A stretch of 64,000 bases of DNA from the NCBI RefSeq assembly GCF_030161435.1, contig NZ_BSSV01000002.1, positions 434,001 through 498,000 on the forward strand, written 5' to 3'. A model generated the notes under the pieces. That model worked only from the letters and a program-made list of their open reading frames with translations, searched no databases and was not told the origin of the DNA. A program made the translations under genes and the position numbers. Source of the DNA: Thalassotalea loyana (lineage in GTDB: Bacteria; Pseudomonadota; Gammaproteobacteria; Enterobacterales; Alteromonadaceae). Shown piece after piece: positions 35,967 to 45,249 of the stretch; the first letter of the stretch is position 1, and each line of letters starts with the position of its first letter.

Positions 35967-36653
35967 TTGTACCTTTCTACAACTAAATTAAAATCACTGA
36001 GAAATGATAAAGGATGGTCTCAGGAAGTTTTGGCAAAAGCGAGTGGTTTATCTGTGCGTACCATTCAACGAATAGAAGCACATGGTAAAGCCTCCGCAGA
36101 ATCAACATTAGCTATCGCTTCAGTTTTTAACCTCTCTCCTGATGCATTGAAAGCAACTTCTGATGAAATTGAAGTTAATTGGACGAGGACAATGATAATG
36201 AAAAATATATTTGCACTGCTCATGATATCTGGGGCTGTCGGTATGTTAATCATGCTAGGCGCTACGGCAAATTTTTATCTAGACGGAGCGTCGGGCATCT
36301 TTTTACTACTATTTGTATTTGCAGCAACCATTATATCTTTTGGTACGGATGGCTTGTTGAAATCAATCGTAGGGCTTAAATATCTATTTACCGAAGAAAT
36401 GGTAGGTGGCACAAAAGCAAAACATCTGAGCGAGATCTACAAAAGCCAAGTTAGATTTCTATACGGCGGTGCCTTAATCGGCTTCATCATCGGCTCAATT
36501 GCAATTTTCGGTAACATTGATACCTATGAAAATTTTATATTCCTGCGGGCAACAGCAGTCAATTTAATTGTTTTATTCTACGCGGCAGTGCTCAGTGAAG
36601 GCATATATAGACCTTTGAGTATTAAACTGAGCACATGTGATATTAAGGAATAA
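35967..36653 (+). CDS. Membrane-anchored XRE-type HTH regulator
   Basis: A 228-residue protein. Residues about 6-60 are a Cro/C1-type helix-turn-helix (LRNDKGWSQEVLAKASGLS then VRTIQRIEAHGKASAE). Four hydrophobic segments follow between residues 78 and 215, so DNA binding would occur at the membrane. The signal sensed is unknown. The start is TTG at 35967, with GAGGA at 35956-35960; no alternative ATG lies before the HTH. It may be autoregulated through the dyads just upstream. Confidence 0.75.
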   Translation: MYLSTTKLKSLRNDKGWSQEVLAKASGLSVRTIQRIEAHGKASAESTLAIASVFNLSPDALKATSDEIEVNWTRTMIMKNIFALLMISGAVGMLIMLGATANFYLDGASGIFLLLFVFAATIISFGTDGLLKSIVGLKYLFTEEMVGGTKAKHLSEIYKSQVRFLYGGALIGFIIGSIAIFGNIDTYENFIFLRATAVNLIVLFYAAVLSEGIYRPLSIKLSTCDIKE

Positions 36654-36660
36654 CGATAAG

Positions 36661-36694
36661 ACAATCACCAATGACAAGTTCAATGGTGATTGTT
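36661..36694. terminator. Hairpin terminator between convergent genes
   Basis: Perfect 10-bp stem ACAATCACCA (36661-36670) with TGGTGATTGT (36684-36693), 13-base loop. It lies between the HTH gene and the oxidoreductase gene. The T run is weak. Confidence 0.5.
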
Positions 36695-36696
36695 TG

Positions 36697-38034
36697 CTAT
36701 AAATAGGTATCCTTGAATTGCCCGTAATGGAAATAGCCCCACTGGCCGAGTCTTCTAAATGGTGCAAATGGAAACTTAGGTAAATGCTTTTGATAAAGCG
36801 GCAAATTAGGTACCGCTTGTTCCGCGACTTTTTGCGCTAATCGCTTTCCAGCTTGAACTGAAAATGAGACCCCTGCCCCACAATACCCCATAGAGTAAAA
36901 CACGTTCTGGGTAGGGTTCTGATAGATATGAGGTAAGTCGTCTAACGCAACAGAAATCCAACCGGCCCACGCATATTGATAGTTAATATCCTTTAATGCT
37001 GGAAAGCTTGTTTTCAACACCGACAATAAACGATTTGCATAAAAGGGATCTTCAGCATCTTTCCCGCTAATAGCGCCTCGACCACCAAACAGTAAACGGT
37101 TATCTGGCAGTTTTCGATAGTAATACTTCAACGCTCTAGTATCCATAACAACATTTGAGCTTATCAAGTTACAAGCCTTTATTTGCTCATCTGATAAAGG
37201 CTCAGTCACAATGATTTGAGACAATACAGGTAACGTCCGCCCAGCAACAAATTGATGAAAACCTTTGGGCGTGTAACCATTGGTTGCTATCACCACTTTT
37301 CTTGCTCGTACAGTTGCCTGAGGTGTTCTTAGTACTTGAGCACCACCCTCCTCATGCCAACCCTCAACTGGTGTGCCTGTGTGTATGGTAACGCCAGCTT
37401 CGCGAGCGAGTCGCTGATACCCCCATGCAAGTTTTAATGGATTCAGGCCAAAACCGTCTTGGTAACGAATGGCACCATAAGCATTTTGATCTGCCATATA
37501 GTGTTGATGTAATTCATCCTTGGATAGGATTTGAACATCATAGCCAAACATCTGTTGTTGTAGTTTGGCTAATGCGACAAGCTCATCCATTTTATTGGCT
37601 TTGTGAGCAACTTTAATATATCCATTTGATTGTTGATCACAGTCGATGCCGCGAGCAATTAGCTGATTAACGGTGTCAACGCCTTCCGTCATTTCGTTAT
37701 ATATTCCACGCATGACCTCTTCGCCCCACTGGGCCTGCATCTGCGAGAAGGACTTTCGTCCAGACGTTTTCAAGATAAAACCCGCGTTTCGCCCACTGCA
37801 GCCCCACGCCGTGCGATTTGCTTCAACGACTGTAGCGTTAATACCGTGCTCAGTTGCTAAATGAAGTGCTGTAGACAGTCCAGTGTAGCCTGCGCCAATA
37901 ATACAAACATCAACATCAATGTCTTGGTTTAACATGCCATCATCTTCAGGTGCTTGACCTGAAATATCTGCCCAATAGCTATTTGGGTAAGGTTCATTGG
38001 TGCCTGGCGTTACATGGTGCAGAGGATCATACAT
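36697..38034 (-). CDS. FAD-dependent amine oxidoreductase (PuuB/OrdL-like)
   Basis: A 445-residue DAO-family flavoprotein. The dinucleotide loop is VCIIGAGYTGLSTALHLA near residues 43-60, followed by VVEANRTAWGCSGRNAGFI, where the conserved SGRNAG contacts FAD. The end has GYCGAGVSFSVQAGKRLAQ. The closest family known to me is gamma-glutamylputrescine oxidase and related OrdL proteins, which oxidise amines or sarcosine-like substrates. No putrescine pathway gene is next to it, so the substrate is open. It is divergent from a GNAT gene. Confidence 0.82.
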   Translation of the reverse strand: MYDPLHHVTPGTNEPYPNSYWADISGQAPEDDGMLNQDIDVDVCIIGAGYTGLSTALHLATEHGINATVVEANRTAWGCSGRNAGFILKTSGRKSFSQMQAQWGEEVMRGIYNEMTEGVDTVNQLIARGIDCDQQSNGYIKVAHKANKMDELVALAKLQQQMFGYDVQILSKDELHQHYMADQNAYGAIRYQDGFGLNPLKLAWGYQRLAREAGVTIHTGTPVEGWHEEGGAQVLRTPQATVRARKVVIATNGYTPKGFHQFVAGRTLPVLSQIIVTEPLSDEQIKACNLISSNVVMDTRALKYYYRKLPDNRLLFGGRGAISGKDAEDPFYANRLLSVLKTSFPALKDINYQYAWAGWISVALDDLPHIYQNPTQNVFYSMGYCGAGVSFSVQAGKRLAQKVAEQAVPNLPLYQKHLPKFPFAPFRRLGQWGYFHYGQFKDTYL

Positions 38035-38120
38035 AAAGGGAACTACTAATTACTGAAATAAGCGGTAAATAATGGCAAACTATGCCACGTTTTTAATTAA
38101 TACGCATCAAGGTTATTAAC

Positions 38121-38696
38121 GTGACAAATGAAAAAGTGATCACCTACCGGGAAATGTCAGAATCTGACTTCGAGCAAATCATTGCGCTTGGCAATCATGT
38201 TCATGGCGATGGGTATTTAAATCAAACCAACATTAGGGAGTGGTTCGCAAAAGGGTTGAAAAACGGGGTTAACTCCAGCTTCGTTGCGTACGATGAAAAT
38301 AAATTAGTTGGTTTTCGAATTACCTACAGCGCCGGAAATTGGACGCTTGATAAGTGGTCTACGCCGAGTAAGTGGCGTGTGGCAGAAGATGAGGTTAGCT
38401 ATTTTAAATGTAATACTGTTGATGCCGATTACCGTGGCTTTGGTATTGGTTCTCGCTTATTAAAAGACTCTATGGGCGCATTAGTCGCACAAGGTGCAAA
38501 AGCTGGCGTAAGTCATTTATGGATACAAAGTCCCGGTAATAGCGCGGTAAAGTATTTTACAAAATGTGGCGGAGAATTAGTGCAAGAGCACCCAGACAAA
38601 TGGCATGAGGACAGCAAAAATGGTTACGATTGTATTTTATGCGGTTTTGACTGCCATTGCAGCGCTGCGGAAATGATTATTTATTTTGACCAATAA
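38121..38696 (+). CDS. GNAT family N-acetyltransferase
   Basis: A 191-residue acetyltransferase. The acetyl-CoA site is DADYRGFGIGSRLLKDSM (motif A, near residues 108-125), followed by VSHLWIQSPGNSAVKYFTKCGGELV. The substrate is unknown. It starts with GTG at 38121, AAGG eight bases upstream; no in-frame ATG exists before the domain. The C-terminal part is unusually rich in Cys and His (ILCGFDCHCSAAEM). Single gene with a strong terminator. Confidence 0.8.
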   Translation: MTNEKVITYREMSESDFEQIIALGNHVHGDGYLNQTNIREWFAKGLKNGVNSSFVAYDENKLVGFRITYSAGNWTLDKWSTPSKWRVAEDEVSYFKCNTVDADYRGFGIGSRLLKDSMGALVAQGAKAGVSHLWIQSPGNSAVKYFTKCGGELVQEHPDKWHEDSKNGYDCILCGFDCHCSAAEMIIYFDQ

Positions 38697-38726
38697 AAAC
38701 AGAGTCGATAATCGACTCTGTTTTTA
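38696..38726. terminator. Bidirectional terminator between GNAT gene and thrC
   Basis: 11-bp perfect stem ACAGAGTCGAT (38699-38709) with ATCGACTCTGT (38711-38721), flanked by A runs and T runs. It ends both the GNAT gene and the thrABC operon. Confidence 0.85.
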
Positions 38727-38745
38727 AGATTAATGCGACCAAGAA

Positions 38746-40023
38746 TTAAGCAAGTAAAAACTTTCTTAATTCTGCGAAGTCAGGAGCCATATCAATCGAT
38801 AAGATTTGCTCACTTGCACAGTCAGCTAACTCCTTCGGTAGGGCCAACGGACAGCCTAAAATACTCTCAACAACTTCTTTAAACTTCGCTGGATGTGCTG
38901 TACCTAAAAATAAACCAACTTCGTCTTCTGAAAGTTCATTCACCATGGCTTTATACGCAACACCACCATGTGGCTCGCTCAAATAACCAAGATTATTTAA
39001 CGCGATAACCGCCGCTTGTGTTTGCTCTTCATCAATCATTTTTGACGTCAAACTTGATTTATCAATTATCCCTTCTTGGAGCATGAATTCAATGCGTGGC
39101 CAGTTATTTGGGTTTGAAACATCCATAGCATTTGAAATGGTCGCAACGGTGTCATTAGGTGCCCATTCACCTGTTTGTAAATAACGAGGCACTGTGTCAT
39201 TGGCATTTGTTGCGGCAACAAAACGTTCAATTGGCAAGCCTAACGCTTTGGCCAACATGGCAGCAGTTAAATTACCAAAGTTACCACTTGGCACCGACAA
39301 CACCACTTTCTTATCATTTTGCTGCGCTTTTAACTGAGCAAGCGCTTCAAAGTAGTAACAAATTTGAGCCAATAATCGACTGATATTAATCGAGTTAGCA
39401 GAGTTCAAGCCAATCGCTTTAGCCAGCTCTTTGTCGTCAAACGATTGTTTTACTAACGCTTGGCAATCATCAAATGAACCTTCAATTGCGATCGTGCGAA
39501 TGTTGCCACCTAATGTTGTAAACATCTTTTCCTGTAACAGGCTAATCTTGCCTTTAGGATAAAGGATCACGACCTCAATATTATCTAAGCCATGAAATGC
39601 ATGAGCTACAGCTGCCCCCGTATCTCCCGATGTTGCAGTTAAAATAGTAATCTTTTCACCATCAGTAAAACGAGATAAACACTGCGCCATAAATCGCGCG
39701 CCAAAGTCTTTAAACGCGAGTGTAGGACCATGGTAAAGTTCTAAAGAGGCAACATTTTCAGTAACACTATTAACCTTAGCCGGAAAATTAAAAGCACTAT
39801 CAATGACTTGCAACAACTCTTCTTTTGTTAAGTCACCTTCAACAAAAGGTGCAAGGACCTCAACACTGCGTTCAACTAAACCAAGCTCAAGTAACTCTTC
39901 GACATTATCAAATGCAGGTATGTGTTCAGGGAAGAATAAACCTTGATTTCGGCCCAACCCCTGCTTTACCGCCTGTGAAAAACTCACCTGCTCTGTGTTA
40001 TCTTTTAAATTATAATATTTCAA
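38746..40023 (-). CDS. thrC: Threonine synthase
   Basis: ThrC converts O-phosphohomoserine to threonine with PLP. The 425-residue protein shows the PLP lysine in HGPTLAFKDFGARFMAQ, the phosphate loop TATSGDTGAAVAHAF and SVPSGNFGNLTAAMLAKA. It is the last gene of thrABC, 10 bases after thrB, and is followed by a terminator. Length and motifs are of the enteric type. Confidence 0.97.
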   Translation of the reverse strand: MKYYNLKDNTEQVSFSQAVKQGLGRNQGLFFPEHIPAFDNVEELLELGLVERSVEVLAPFVEGDLTKEELLQVIDSAFNFPAKVNSVTENVASLELYHGPTLAFKDFGARFMAQCLSRFTDGEKITILTATSGDTGAAVAHAFHGLDNIEVVILYPKGKISLLQEKMFTTLGGNIRTIAIEGSFDDCQALVKQSFDDKELAKAIGLNSANSINISRLLAQICYYFEALAQLKAQQNDKKVVLSVPSGNFGNLTAAMLAKALGLPIERFVAATNANDTVPRYLQTGEWAPNDTVATISNAMDVSNPNNWPRIEFMLQEGIIDKSSLTSKMIDEEQTQAAVIALNNLGYLSEPHGGVAYKAMVNELSEDEVGLFLGTAHPAKFKEVVESILGCPLALPKELADCASEQILSIDMAPDFAELRKFLLA

Positions 40024-40033
40024 AATTTTTCCC

Positions 40034-40978
40034 TTAATTCAGTACGCGAGCGCCATTAGTGTCTGCTTTACAGACATGGACAAAACCTAATGGAGTTTTC
40101 AAATAATTTTCTTTTAACCAACAAGCTAGCTCATTTGCTGTTTGCTCATTCTTACAAATACAAAACAGTGTCGGACCAGAGCCAGAAATACCAACCGCCA
40201 GGCCACCCTGTGCCATGAGGTAATCACGTGCTTGCTCAAATCCTGGTAATAAGTGTTTGCGATACGGTTCTGCGATGACATCGTCAAAAATAGCAAATGC
40301 TTGTTCTTCATCTTTGCGATAACACGCATCAACAAAGGATGCGAGAATTTGACCATATTCAATTGCCTGTGCTCGAGAGTAACTATCAGGCAACACTTCA
40401 CGTGCAGCCTTCGTTGATACTTCAATACCTGGATACGCCATAATATAAAAGTGATCATCAAAACTAGGTAATGTTGTCGTTACTTTATTAGCTGTCGGTA
40501 ACATTAACTGTAAACCGCCAAGGAAACATGGTGCGACATTGTCGTAATGCAAACTCCCACTGATTTGAGCTTCCATCTCTCCCATCATTTTCAATAATGT
40601 CTCATCATCAAATGGTTTATTGTAAAATACATTTAGCGCGACTAAAGCAGCAACGACAGAACAAGCGCTTGACCCAAGCCCACTGCCAACGGGCATTTTC
40701 TTATCTAACGTCAGGTGAACAGGCATTGGCTGGAATGCTCGTTTTTCCATGTAAGAATTAAATAAATTTAAGCAATGCCAAACAATATTTTGTTCGGGTT
40801 CTGCAGGTAACTTGCTGGCAAACTCACCGACAACGCTGAGCTTGTTTTCTGATGCACCTTCAATCGTAACAACATCCCCAAGCAGTGTGCCATCTACTGG
40901 TTGTACTGCTAAACCAAGTACATCAAAACCAATACTGACATTACCAATAGATGCCGGAGCGAATACTTCAATTTTCAT
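40034..40978 (-). CDS. thrB: Homoserine kinase
   Basis: ThrB phosphorylates homoserine, the step before threonine synthase. A 314-residue GHMP kinase: APASIGNVSIGFDVLGLAV at the start, the ATP loop PVGSGLGSSACSVVAALVAL and the C-terminal GGLAVGISGSGPTLFCI. Its ATG overlaps the thrA stop by one base (TAATG), a classic coupling arrangement. Confidence 0.97.
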   Translation of the reverse strand: MKIEVFAPASIGNVSIGFDVLGLAVQPVDGTLLGDVVTIEGASENKLSVVGEFASKLPAEPEQNIVWHCLNLFNSYMEKRAFQPMPVHLTLDKKMPVGSGLGSSACSVVAALVALNVFYNKPFDDETLLKMMGEMEAQISGSLHYDNVAPCFLGGLQLMLPTANKVTTTLPSFDDHFYIMAYPGIEVSTKAAREVLPDSYSRAQAIEYGQILASFVDACYRKDEEQAFAIFDDVIAEPYRKHLLPGFEQARDYLMAQGGLAVGISGSGPTLFCICKNEQTANELACWLKENYLKTPLGFVHVCKADTNGARVLN

Positions 40979-43440
40979 TAGTTAACTTGCTCCCAAGCTA
41001 GCGTTCTTAATAAATCACCAAACACACCTGCCGCCGTCACAGCAGCACCTGCGCCATAACCGCGTAAAACAAATGGGATTGGCTGATAATAACGACTGTG
41101 AATTGCTAAGGCATTTTCACCGTCTTTAATAGCATTAAGAGGATGCGCGCCATCAACAGCTTCAATCGTCACTTTACACTGACCATCGACAATATTTCCA
41201 ATATAGCGCAATACCTTGCCTTGAGCTTTCGCTTCAGACACTTTATTTGCATAGTATTCGTCGATACTCTCTAGGTTGGTCATGAACTCACTAATACTGC
41301 CTTGATCATCAAAGTGCTCAGGTAATACCGGTTCAATATCTATATCGCTAAGCTCCAGTTCCATGCCTGCTTCACGCGCCAAAATCAGTAATTTTCGTGC
41401 GACATCCATTCCACTTAAATCATCACGAGGATCGGGTTCGGTAAAGCCATTTTCTTTTGCTATCGCTGTTGCTTGCGAGATTGACATCCCTTCATCTAGC
41501 TTACCAAAGATATATGACAACGAACCGGATAAAATCCCCTGAAATTGATGTAATTCATCACCTGCACGAAATAGGTTTTGAAGCGTATCAATAACCGGTA
41601 AGCCAGCACCAACGGTTGTCTCATAAAGAAAGCGACGTTTAGTTTGCTGGGCTGCGTTTCTTAATGCCTGGTAATATTCCCATGAATCAGTATTAGCCTT
41701 TTTATTTGGTGTTACAACATGAAAGCCTTGCTCGAGGTATTCTACATAACTCATCGCTAAGTCTTCATTCGATGTACAATCCACTAATACAGGGTTGATT
41801 AAGTGATTTTTTCTCACGAAGTCTTTAACTTCATCAACTTGAAGCGCGATTCTACTTTCTGATTGGTTTAAGAAATCCTGCCAATTAGACAAATCAATAC
41901 CACCACTTTGGACACTCATGCCCTTAGAGTTCGCAATACCATAAACCGCCAGATCAATATTTTGAGCAGCCAAAGCTTTTTGCTGACGTGCTACTTGTTC
42001 TATCAACTCACTACCAACAACACCACAACCAACTAAGAATACATCTATTGATTGGTGGTGAGAGAAGAAGTTTTGGTGACAAACTTTTATGGCGTCTGTT
42101 GCTTTACGTTCTTCAACAACAACAGAGATACTGCGCTCGGAAGAGTCTTGCGCAATCGCGATGACATTCACACGAGCTTGAGCAAGAGAGCTAAATAGTT
42201 TTGCCGCTACGCCTTGCTGCTGTTGCATACCGTCACCAATAAGCGAAATGATAGACAGTTTGTTTTGAAGTTTTATCGGCTCTAACAAGCCATTAAATAA
42301 TTCTAGTTCAAAGGCTTGATGCAAGCTTTTCTTCGCACGTTTAGCGTCAGCGGTATGAACACAGAAACTAATACAGTACTCGCTTGATGATTGAGAAATC
42401 ATCACAGTCGAAATATTGGCGTGACTCATCGCCTCAAAGACGCGACTAGCCATGCCAACCATGCCTTTCATGCCTGGGCCCGACACATTTATCATGGTTA
42501 AATCATCGAGATTTGAAATCGCTTTTACTGATTTTCCTTCCGACTTTTCATTGCCAATCAGTGTGCCTTTGTCCTCAGGGCAAGACGTATTTTTGATATA
42601 ACACTTAATGTGGTGCTGAGCTAACGGGCCAATTGTTTTTGGATGCAATACCTTAGCACCAAAATAAGATAATTCCATCGCCTCTTGATAAGACAAGTAA
42701 TCAAGAACAGTCGCAGAAGGAATCGCTCTAGGATCCGCGTTATATACGCCACTAACATCAGTCCAAATTTCACATACTTCAGCTTGAGCACAAACTGCTA
42801 AAACCGCCGCTGAATAATCTGAGCCGTTGCGACCAAGTGTTGTTAATTGACCGTCTATATTAGTGCCAATAAAGCCAGGCATTAAACCGATGCCTGATAG
42901 TTTGCTGTATTTCGATGCGTATTCAGCTTTACTTTTAGCAAGGTCTGCAATCGCGTTAAGAGACGTATTGTTGGTATACAAAAACTGAGCTGGCTCAATT
43001 ACCTCAACAGCGCGCTTTTGCGCCGAAAGTAATTCTTCCAAGATTGAAACACTGACTCTTTCACCAAGGCTTATAATTCGAGCATTGATATGGTCAGGAC
43101 AATAAGCCAATAAATGCGCACCTTCCAAATAGCGATCAAGCTGATTGACTAAGTCAGTGACATATTCACTCACTTTACTACCAACGAATCCGTCAACACT
43201 CAGACTTAATGCTTCTACGATAGTGTTCGATGCTTGTTGGAATTTGGTTAAACCATCATCAATTGCTTCTCTCGAGCCAATGTTGTCCGCTAGGTAAACC
43301 AAGTGATTGGTGATCCCTTGTGGCGCAGATACAACCACAGCAATATCATCTTGCTGTGCCTTGTTTGTGATAATTTTGGCTACATCTAAAAAACGTTTGG
43401 CATTTGCCAAAGACGATCCACCAAATTTCAGCACTCGCAT
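40978..43440 (-). CDS. thrA: Bifunctional aspartate kinase / homoserine dehydrogenase I
   Basis: The 820-residue enzyme catalyses the first and third steps from aspartate to threonine. The kinase (about 1-290) opens with MRVLKFGGSSLANAKRF and has TLGRNGSDYSAAVLA; two ACT-type regulatory units follow (about 310-450, with DLTMINVSGPGMKGMVGMAS), where threonine normally inhibits; the dehydrogenase (about 460-820) has VFLVGCGVVGSELIEQ, VDCTSNEDLA, GAGLPVIDTL and GILSGSLSYIFGKL. First structural gene of the operon, behind a leader peptide and attenuator. Confidence 0.97.
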   Translation of the reverse strand: MRVLKFGGSSLANAKRFLDVAKIITNKAQQDDIAVVVSAPQGITNHLVYLADNIGSREAIDDGLTKFQQASNTIVEALSLSVDGFVGSKVSEYVTDLVNQLDRYLEGAHLLAYCPDHINARIISLGERVSVSILEELLSAQKRAVEVIEPAQFLYTNNTSLNAIADLAKSKAEYASKYSKLSGIGLMPGFIGTNIDGQLTTLGRNGSDYSAAVLAVCAQAEVCEIWTDVSGVYNADPRAIPSATVLDYLSYQEAMELSYFGAKVLHPKTIGPLAQHHIKCYIKNTSCPEDKGTLIGNEKSEGKSVKAISNLDDLTMINVSGPGMKGMVGMASRVFEAMSHANISTVMISQSSSEYCISFCVHTADAKRAKKSLHQAFELELFNGLLEPIKLQNKLSIISLIGDGMQQQQGVAAKLFSSLAQARVNVIAIAQDSSERSISVVVEERKATDAIKVCHQNFFSHHQSIDVFLVGCGVVGSELIEQVARQQKALAAQNIDLAVYGIANSKGMSVQSGGIDLSNWQDFLNQSESRIALQVDEVKDFVRKNHLINPVLVDCTSNEDLAMSYVEYLEQGFHVVTPNKKANTDSWEYYQALRNAAQQTKRRFLYETTVGAGLPVIDTLQNLFRAGDELHQFQGILSGSLSYIFGKLDEGMSISQATAIAKENGFTEPDPRDDLSGMDVARKLLILAREAGMELELSDIDIEPVLPEHFDDQGSISEFMTNLESIDEYYANKVSEAKAQGKVLRYIGNIVDGQCKVTIEAVDGAHPLNAIKDGENALAIHSRYYQPIPFVLRGYGAGAAVTAAGVFGDLLRTLAWEQVN

Positions 43441-43455
43441 TTTCTTCCCCTTCTA

Positions 43456-43491
43456 AAACAAAAAAGCCCGTAACGTTAGGGGTCACAGGCT
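43456..43491 (-). terminator. thr operon attenuator (intrinsic terminator)
   Basis: On the minus strand a 10-bp stem AGCCTGTGAC / GTTACGGGCT (two G-U pairs; plus-strand 43465-43491), 7-base loop, then TTTTTTGTTTT. It lies between the thrL stop and thrA. With the upstream ACCATC/GATGGT hairpin inside thrL it forms the expected pause/antitermination/termination set. Confidence 0.85.
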
Positions 43492-43518
43492 TCTATAAAA
43501 AATTATTTTTTTTACGCG

Positions 43519-43593
43519 TCAGCCAATGACCATCGTCCCAATAGAGAGGATGGTAATCGTGATTGTGGTAATTAGGCTATTTAATATACGCAT
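43519..43593 (-). CDS. thrL: thr operon leader peptide
   Basis: A 24-residue leader peptide, MRILNSLITTITITI followed by LSIGTMVIG and TGA. Thirteen of its 24 codons are Thr or Ile (five Thr, eight Ile), clustered in ITTITITI, mirroring the E. coli ThrL control run. Low charged tRNA-Thr or tRNA-Ile would stall the ribosome there and let thrABC be transcribed past the attenuator. It is too short for ordinary ORF calling. The reading frame, codon content and following terminator together make this assignment strong. Confidence 0.9.
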   Translation of the reverse strand: MRILNSLITTITITILSIGTMVIG

Positions 43594-43693
43594 AACTTTA
43601 AACTGCCTGAGAAAAACTCTAGAGTCAATACTTTAATTCAAAAAAAAAGAAATAAGTTATTTACGTTTTAGATATGAAATTCGTGTTGAAAAT

Positions 43694-44641
43694 TTACACG
43701 CAAGCAATCATGTTTTGATATTGAGCAACTTGATTTCTCCCAGCGGCTTTTGCTTGATATAACGCTTGATCAGCTTTTGAAATTAAATCTTCGTAACGGT
43801 AGTCTTCTTCGCAAAGAATAGCGACGCCTATACTCGTTGTTACGTTAATTGGTGCCTGGTTATGAAGTAATGCGATATCTTCGATACGCTGTCTAATTTT
43901 TTCAGCCACATCCATCGCACCAACGATGCCAGTCTCGGGTAGAATAACTGCAAACTCTTCACCACCGTAACGACCAAAAGTGTCAGAAATTCTAATTAGC
44001 TCATCAATTGCTTTAGCGGTTTCAATAAGCACCATATCACCACATTGATGGCCATATGTGTCATTTAATCGCTTAAAGTGGTCAAGATCGAACATAATGA
44101 GTGCAAGATCCGCATCATAACGACGAGCACGAGAGAACTCCTGACCTAAGCACTCTTCCCAATGCTTTCTGTTAAAAACCTGAGTTAAACCATCAATACG
44201 ATTTGCCATAGCCAAATCATCTAACGTTTTTCTCAACATGGTTTGGTAATGACAGACGTCAGTTACATCTTCAATTAAGATACAAATATGTGTCAACTGA
44301 CCATTATCTTCTACTGGTGTGAAGGTAATATTTTGTGCCATGTAATGGCTGTCTGTAGTAATAGGCCTAGTATGCGGTAACTCAAATAGATGGTGCCTTT
44401 GCTCCCATGAGCAAAACGAAGGCGAATTAAGCTGCTTTACACCATTTAATTTTCGTTCAAACCAACGTTTTGGTAGCTCTGGAAAAATATCGTAGACAGA
44501 TTTATCGCAAACCTCTTCGAACTTTTTATTGGCGTGAATCGCCATAAAATTGTTCCAAAAGACAATGCGATATTCTAAATCCAAGACTAATATGCCTGAA
44601 TTAAGCTGGTCCGTTACTTTTTCACAGAAACTAAACGTCAT
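43694..44641 (-). CDS. PAS-GGDEF diguanylate cyclase
   Basis: A 315-residue protein with an N-terminal PAS domain (about 8-130: SGILVLDLEYRIVFWNNFM, KSVYDIFPEL) and a GGDEF domain (about 150-310) with the active motif GGEEF in RYGGEEFAVILP, DLDHFKRLNDTYGHQCGD and SKADQALYQAKAAGRN. It should make c-di-GMP. No RxxD inhibitory site is obvious before GGEEF. Its ATG overlaps the stop of the CheC-like gene by one base; third gene of the cheY-cheC-dgc operon. Confidence 0.92.
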   Translation of the reverse strand: MTFSFCEKVTDQLNSGILVLDLEYRIVFWNNFMAIHANKKFEEVCDKSVYDIFPELPKRWFERKLNGVKQLNSPSFCSWEQRHHLFELPHTRPITTDSHYMAQNITFTPVEDNGQLTHICILIEDVTDVCHYQTMLRKTLDDLAMANRIDGLTQVFNRKHWEECLGQEFSRARRYDADLALIMFDLDHFKRLNDTYGHQCGDMVLIETAKAIDELIRISDTFGRYGGEEFAVILPETGIVGAMDVAEKIRQRIEDIALLHNQAPINVTTSIGVAILCEEDYRYEDLISKADQALYQAKAAGRNQVAQYQNMIACV

Positions 44642-45249
44642 TAGAACTCCGATAAAATCCGATCTAATACTGACTTGATATTGGTAATCGCTGATTCAGG
44701 GATAAGCAAAATCATGTCACAGTTGAATGAGAAATCAGTTACGCGGTAAGTAATTTTAACTTTTAATGCCATATCCCAATTAAACGATAAGTTTTCAACG
44801 TGTTCCACTAATGGGTTAGTTGATGCCGAGAGTAAACGCGGCGCACTGTATGACATTTGATTATCGATTTGAGAAGCAAAAACATTTAAGAATGTCGTCG
44901 TCAAGATTGAGCTGATATCAATGAGCTGCTCTTCTTCACTTAATTCACCTGGCTCATAGCCCAACAAATCAGCAATTTGGGCTGAATCTTGAGATTGGTA
45001 TACAAGTAACGCTTCACCGCGAATACCTTCATAACCAAAAAAGCCTTGGCTAACGATTGCCGACGCAATCGTTTTATCATTTAGCGTGATCGACAATGAG
45101 CTAGCATCGACTTGCTCAATGCTAGGTACTCTTAGATCGACAAAGGTATCTAAGTAACGAGCAAGCTGATCACTGGCTTGCCCCATAGCAACATTGATTA
45201 ACTCCTGTAAACAATCCTGCTGGTCGTCATTTAAATTAAATGCGCTCAT
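44641..45249 (-). CDS. CheC-like CheY-P phosphatase family protein
   Basis: A 202-residue protein. Residues around 12-42 fit the CheC/CheX phosphatase signature exactly: D-x3-E-x2-N, then 22 residues, then P (DCLQELIN ... RVP). A second copy, expected in full CheC near residues 105-125 (ISSILTTTFLN), lacks the Glu, so only one active site is predicted. CheC proteins remove phosphate from CheY-like regulators. It overlaps the response regulator gene upstream by 4 bases (ATGA) and the diguanylate cyclase downstream by 1, so the three are made together. Confidence 0.85.
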   Translation of the reverse strand: MSAFNLNDDQQDCLQELINVAMGQASDQLARYLDTFVDLRVPSIEQVDASSLSITLNDKTIASAIVSQGFFGYEGIRGEALLVYQSQDSAQIADLLGYEPGELSEEEQLIDISSILTTTFLNVFASQIDNQMSYSAPRLLSASTNPLVEHVENLSFNWDMALKVKITYRVTDFSFNCDMILLIPESAITNIKSVLDRILSEF

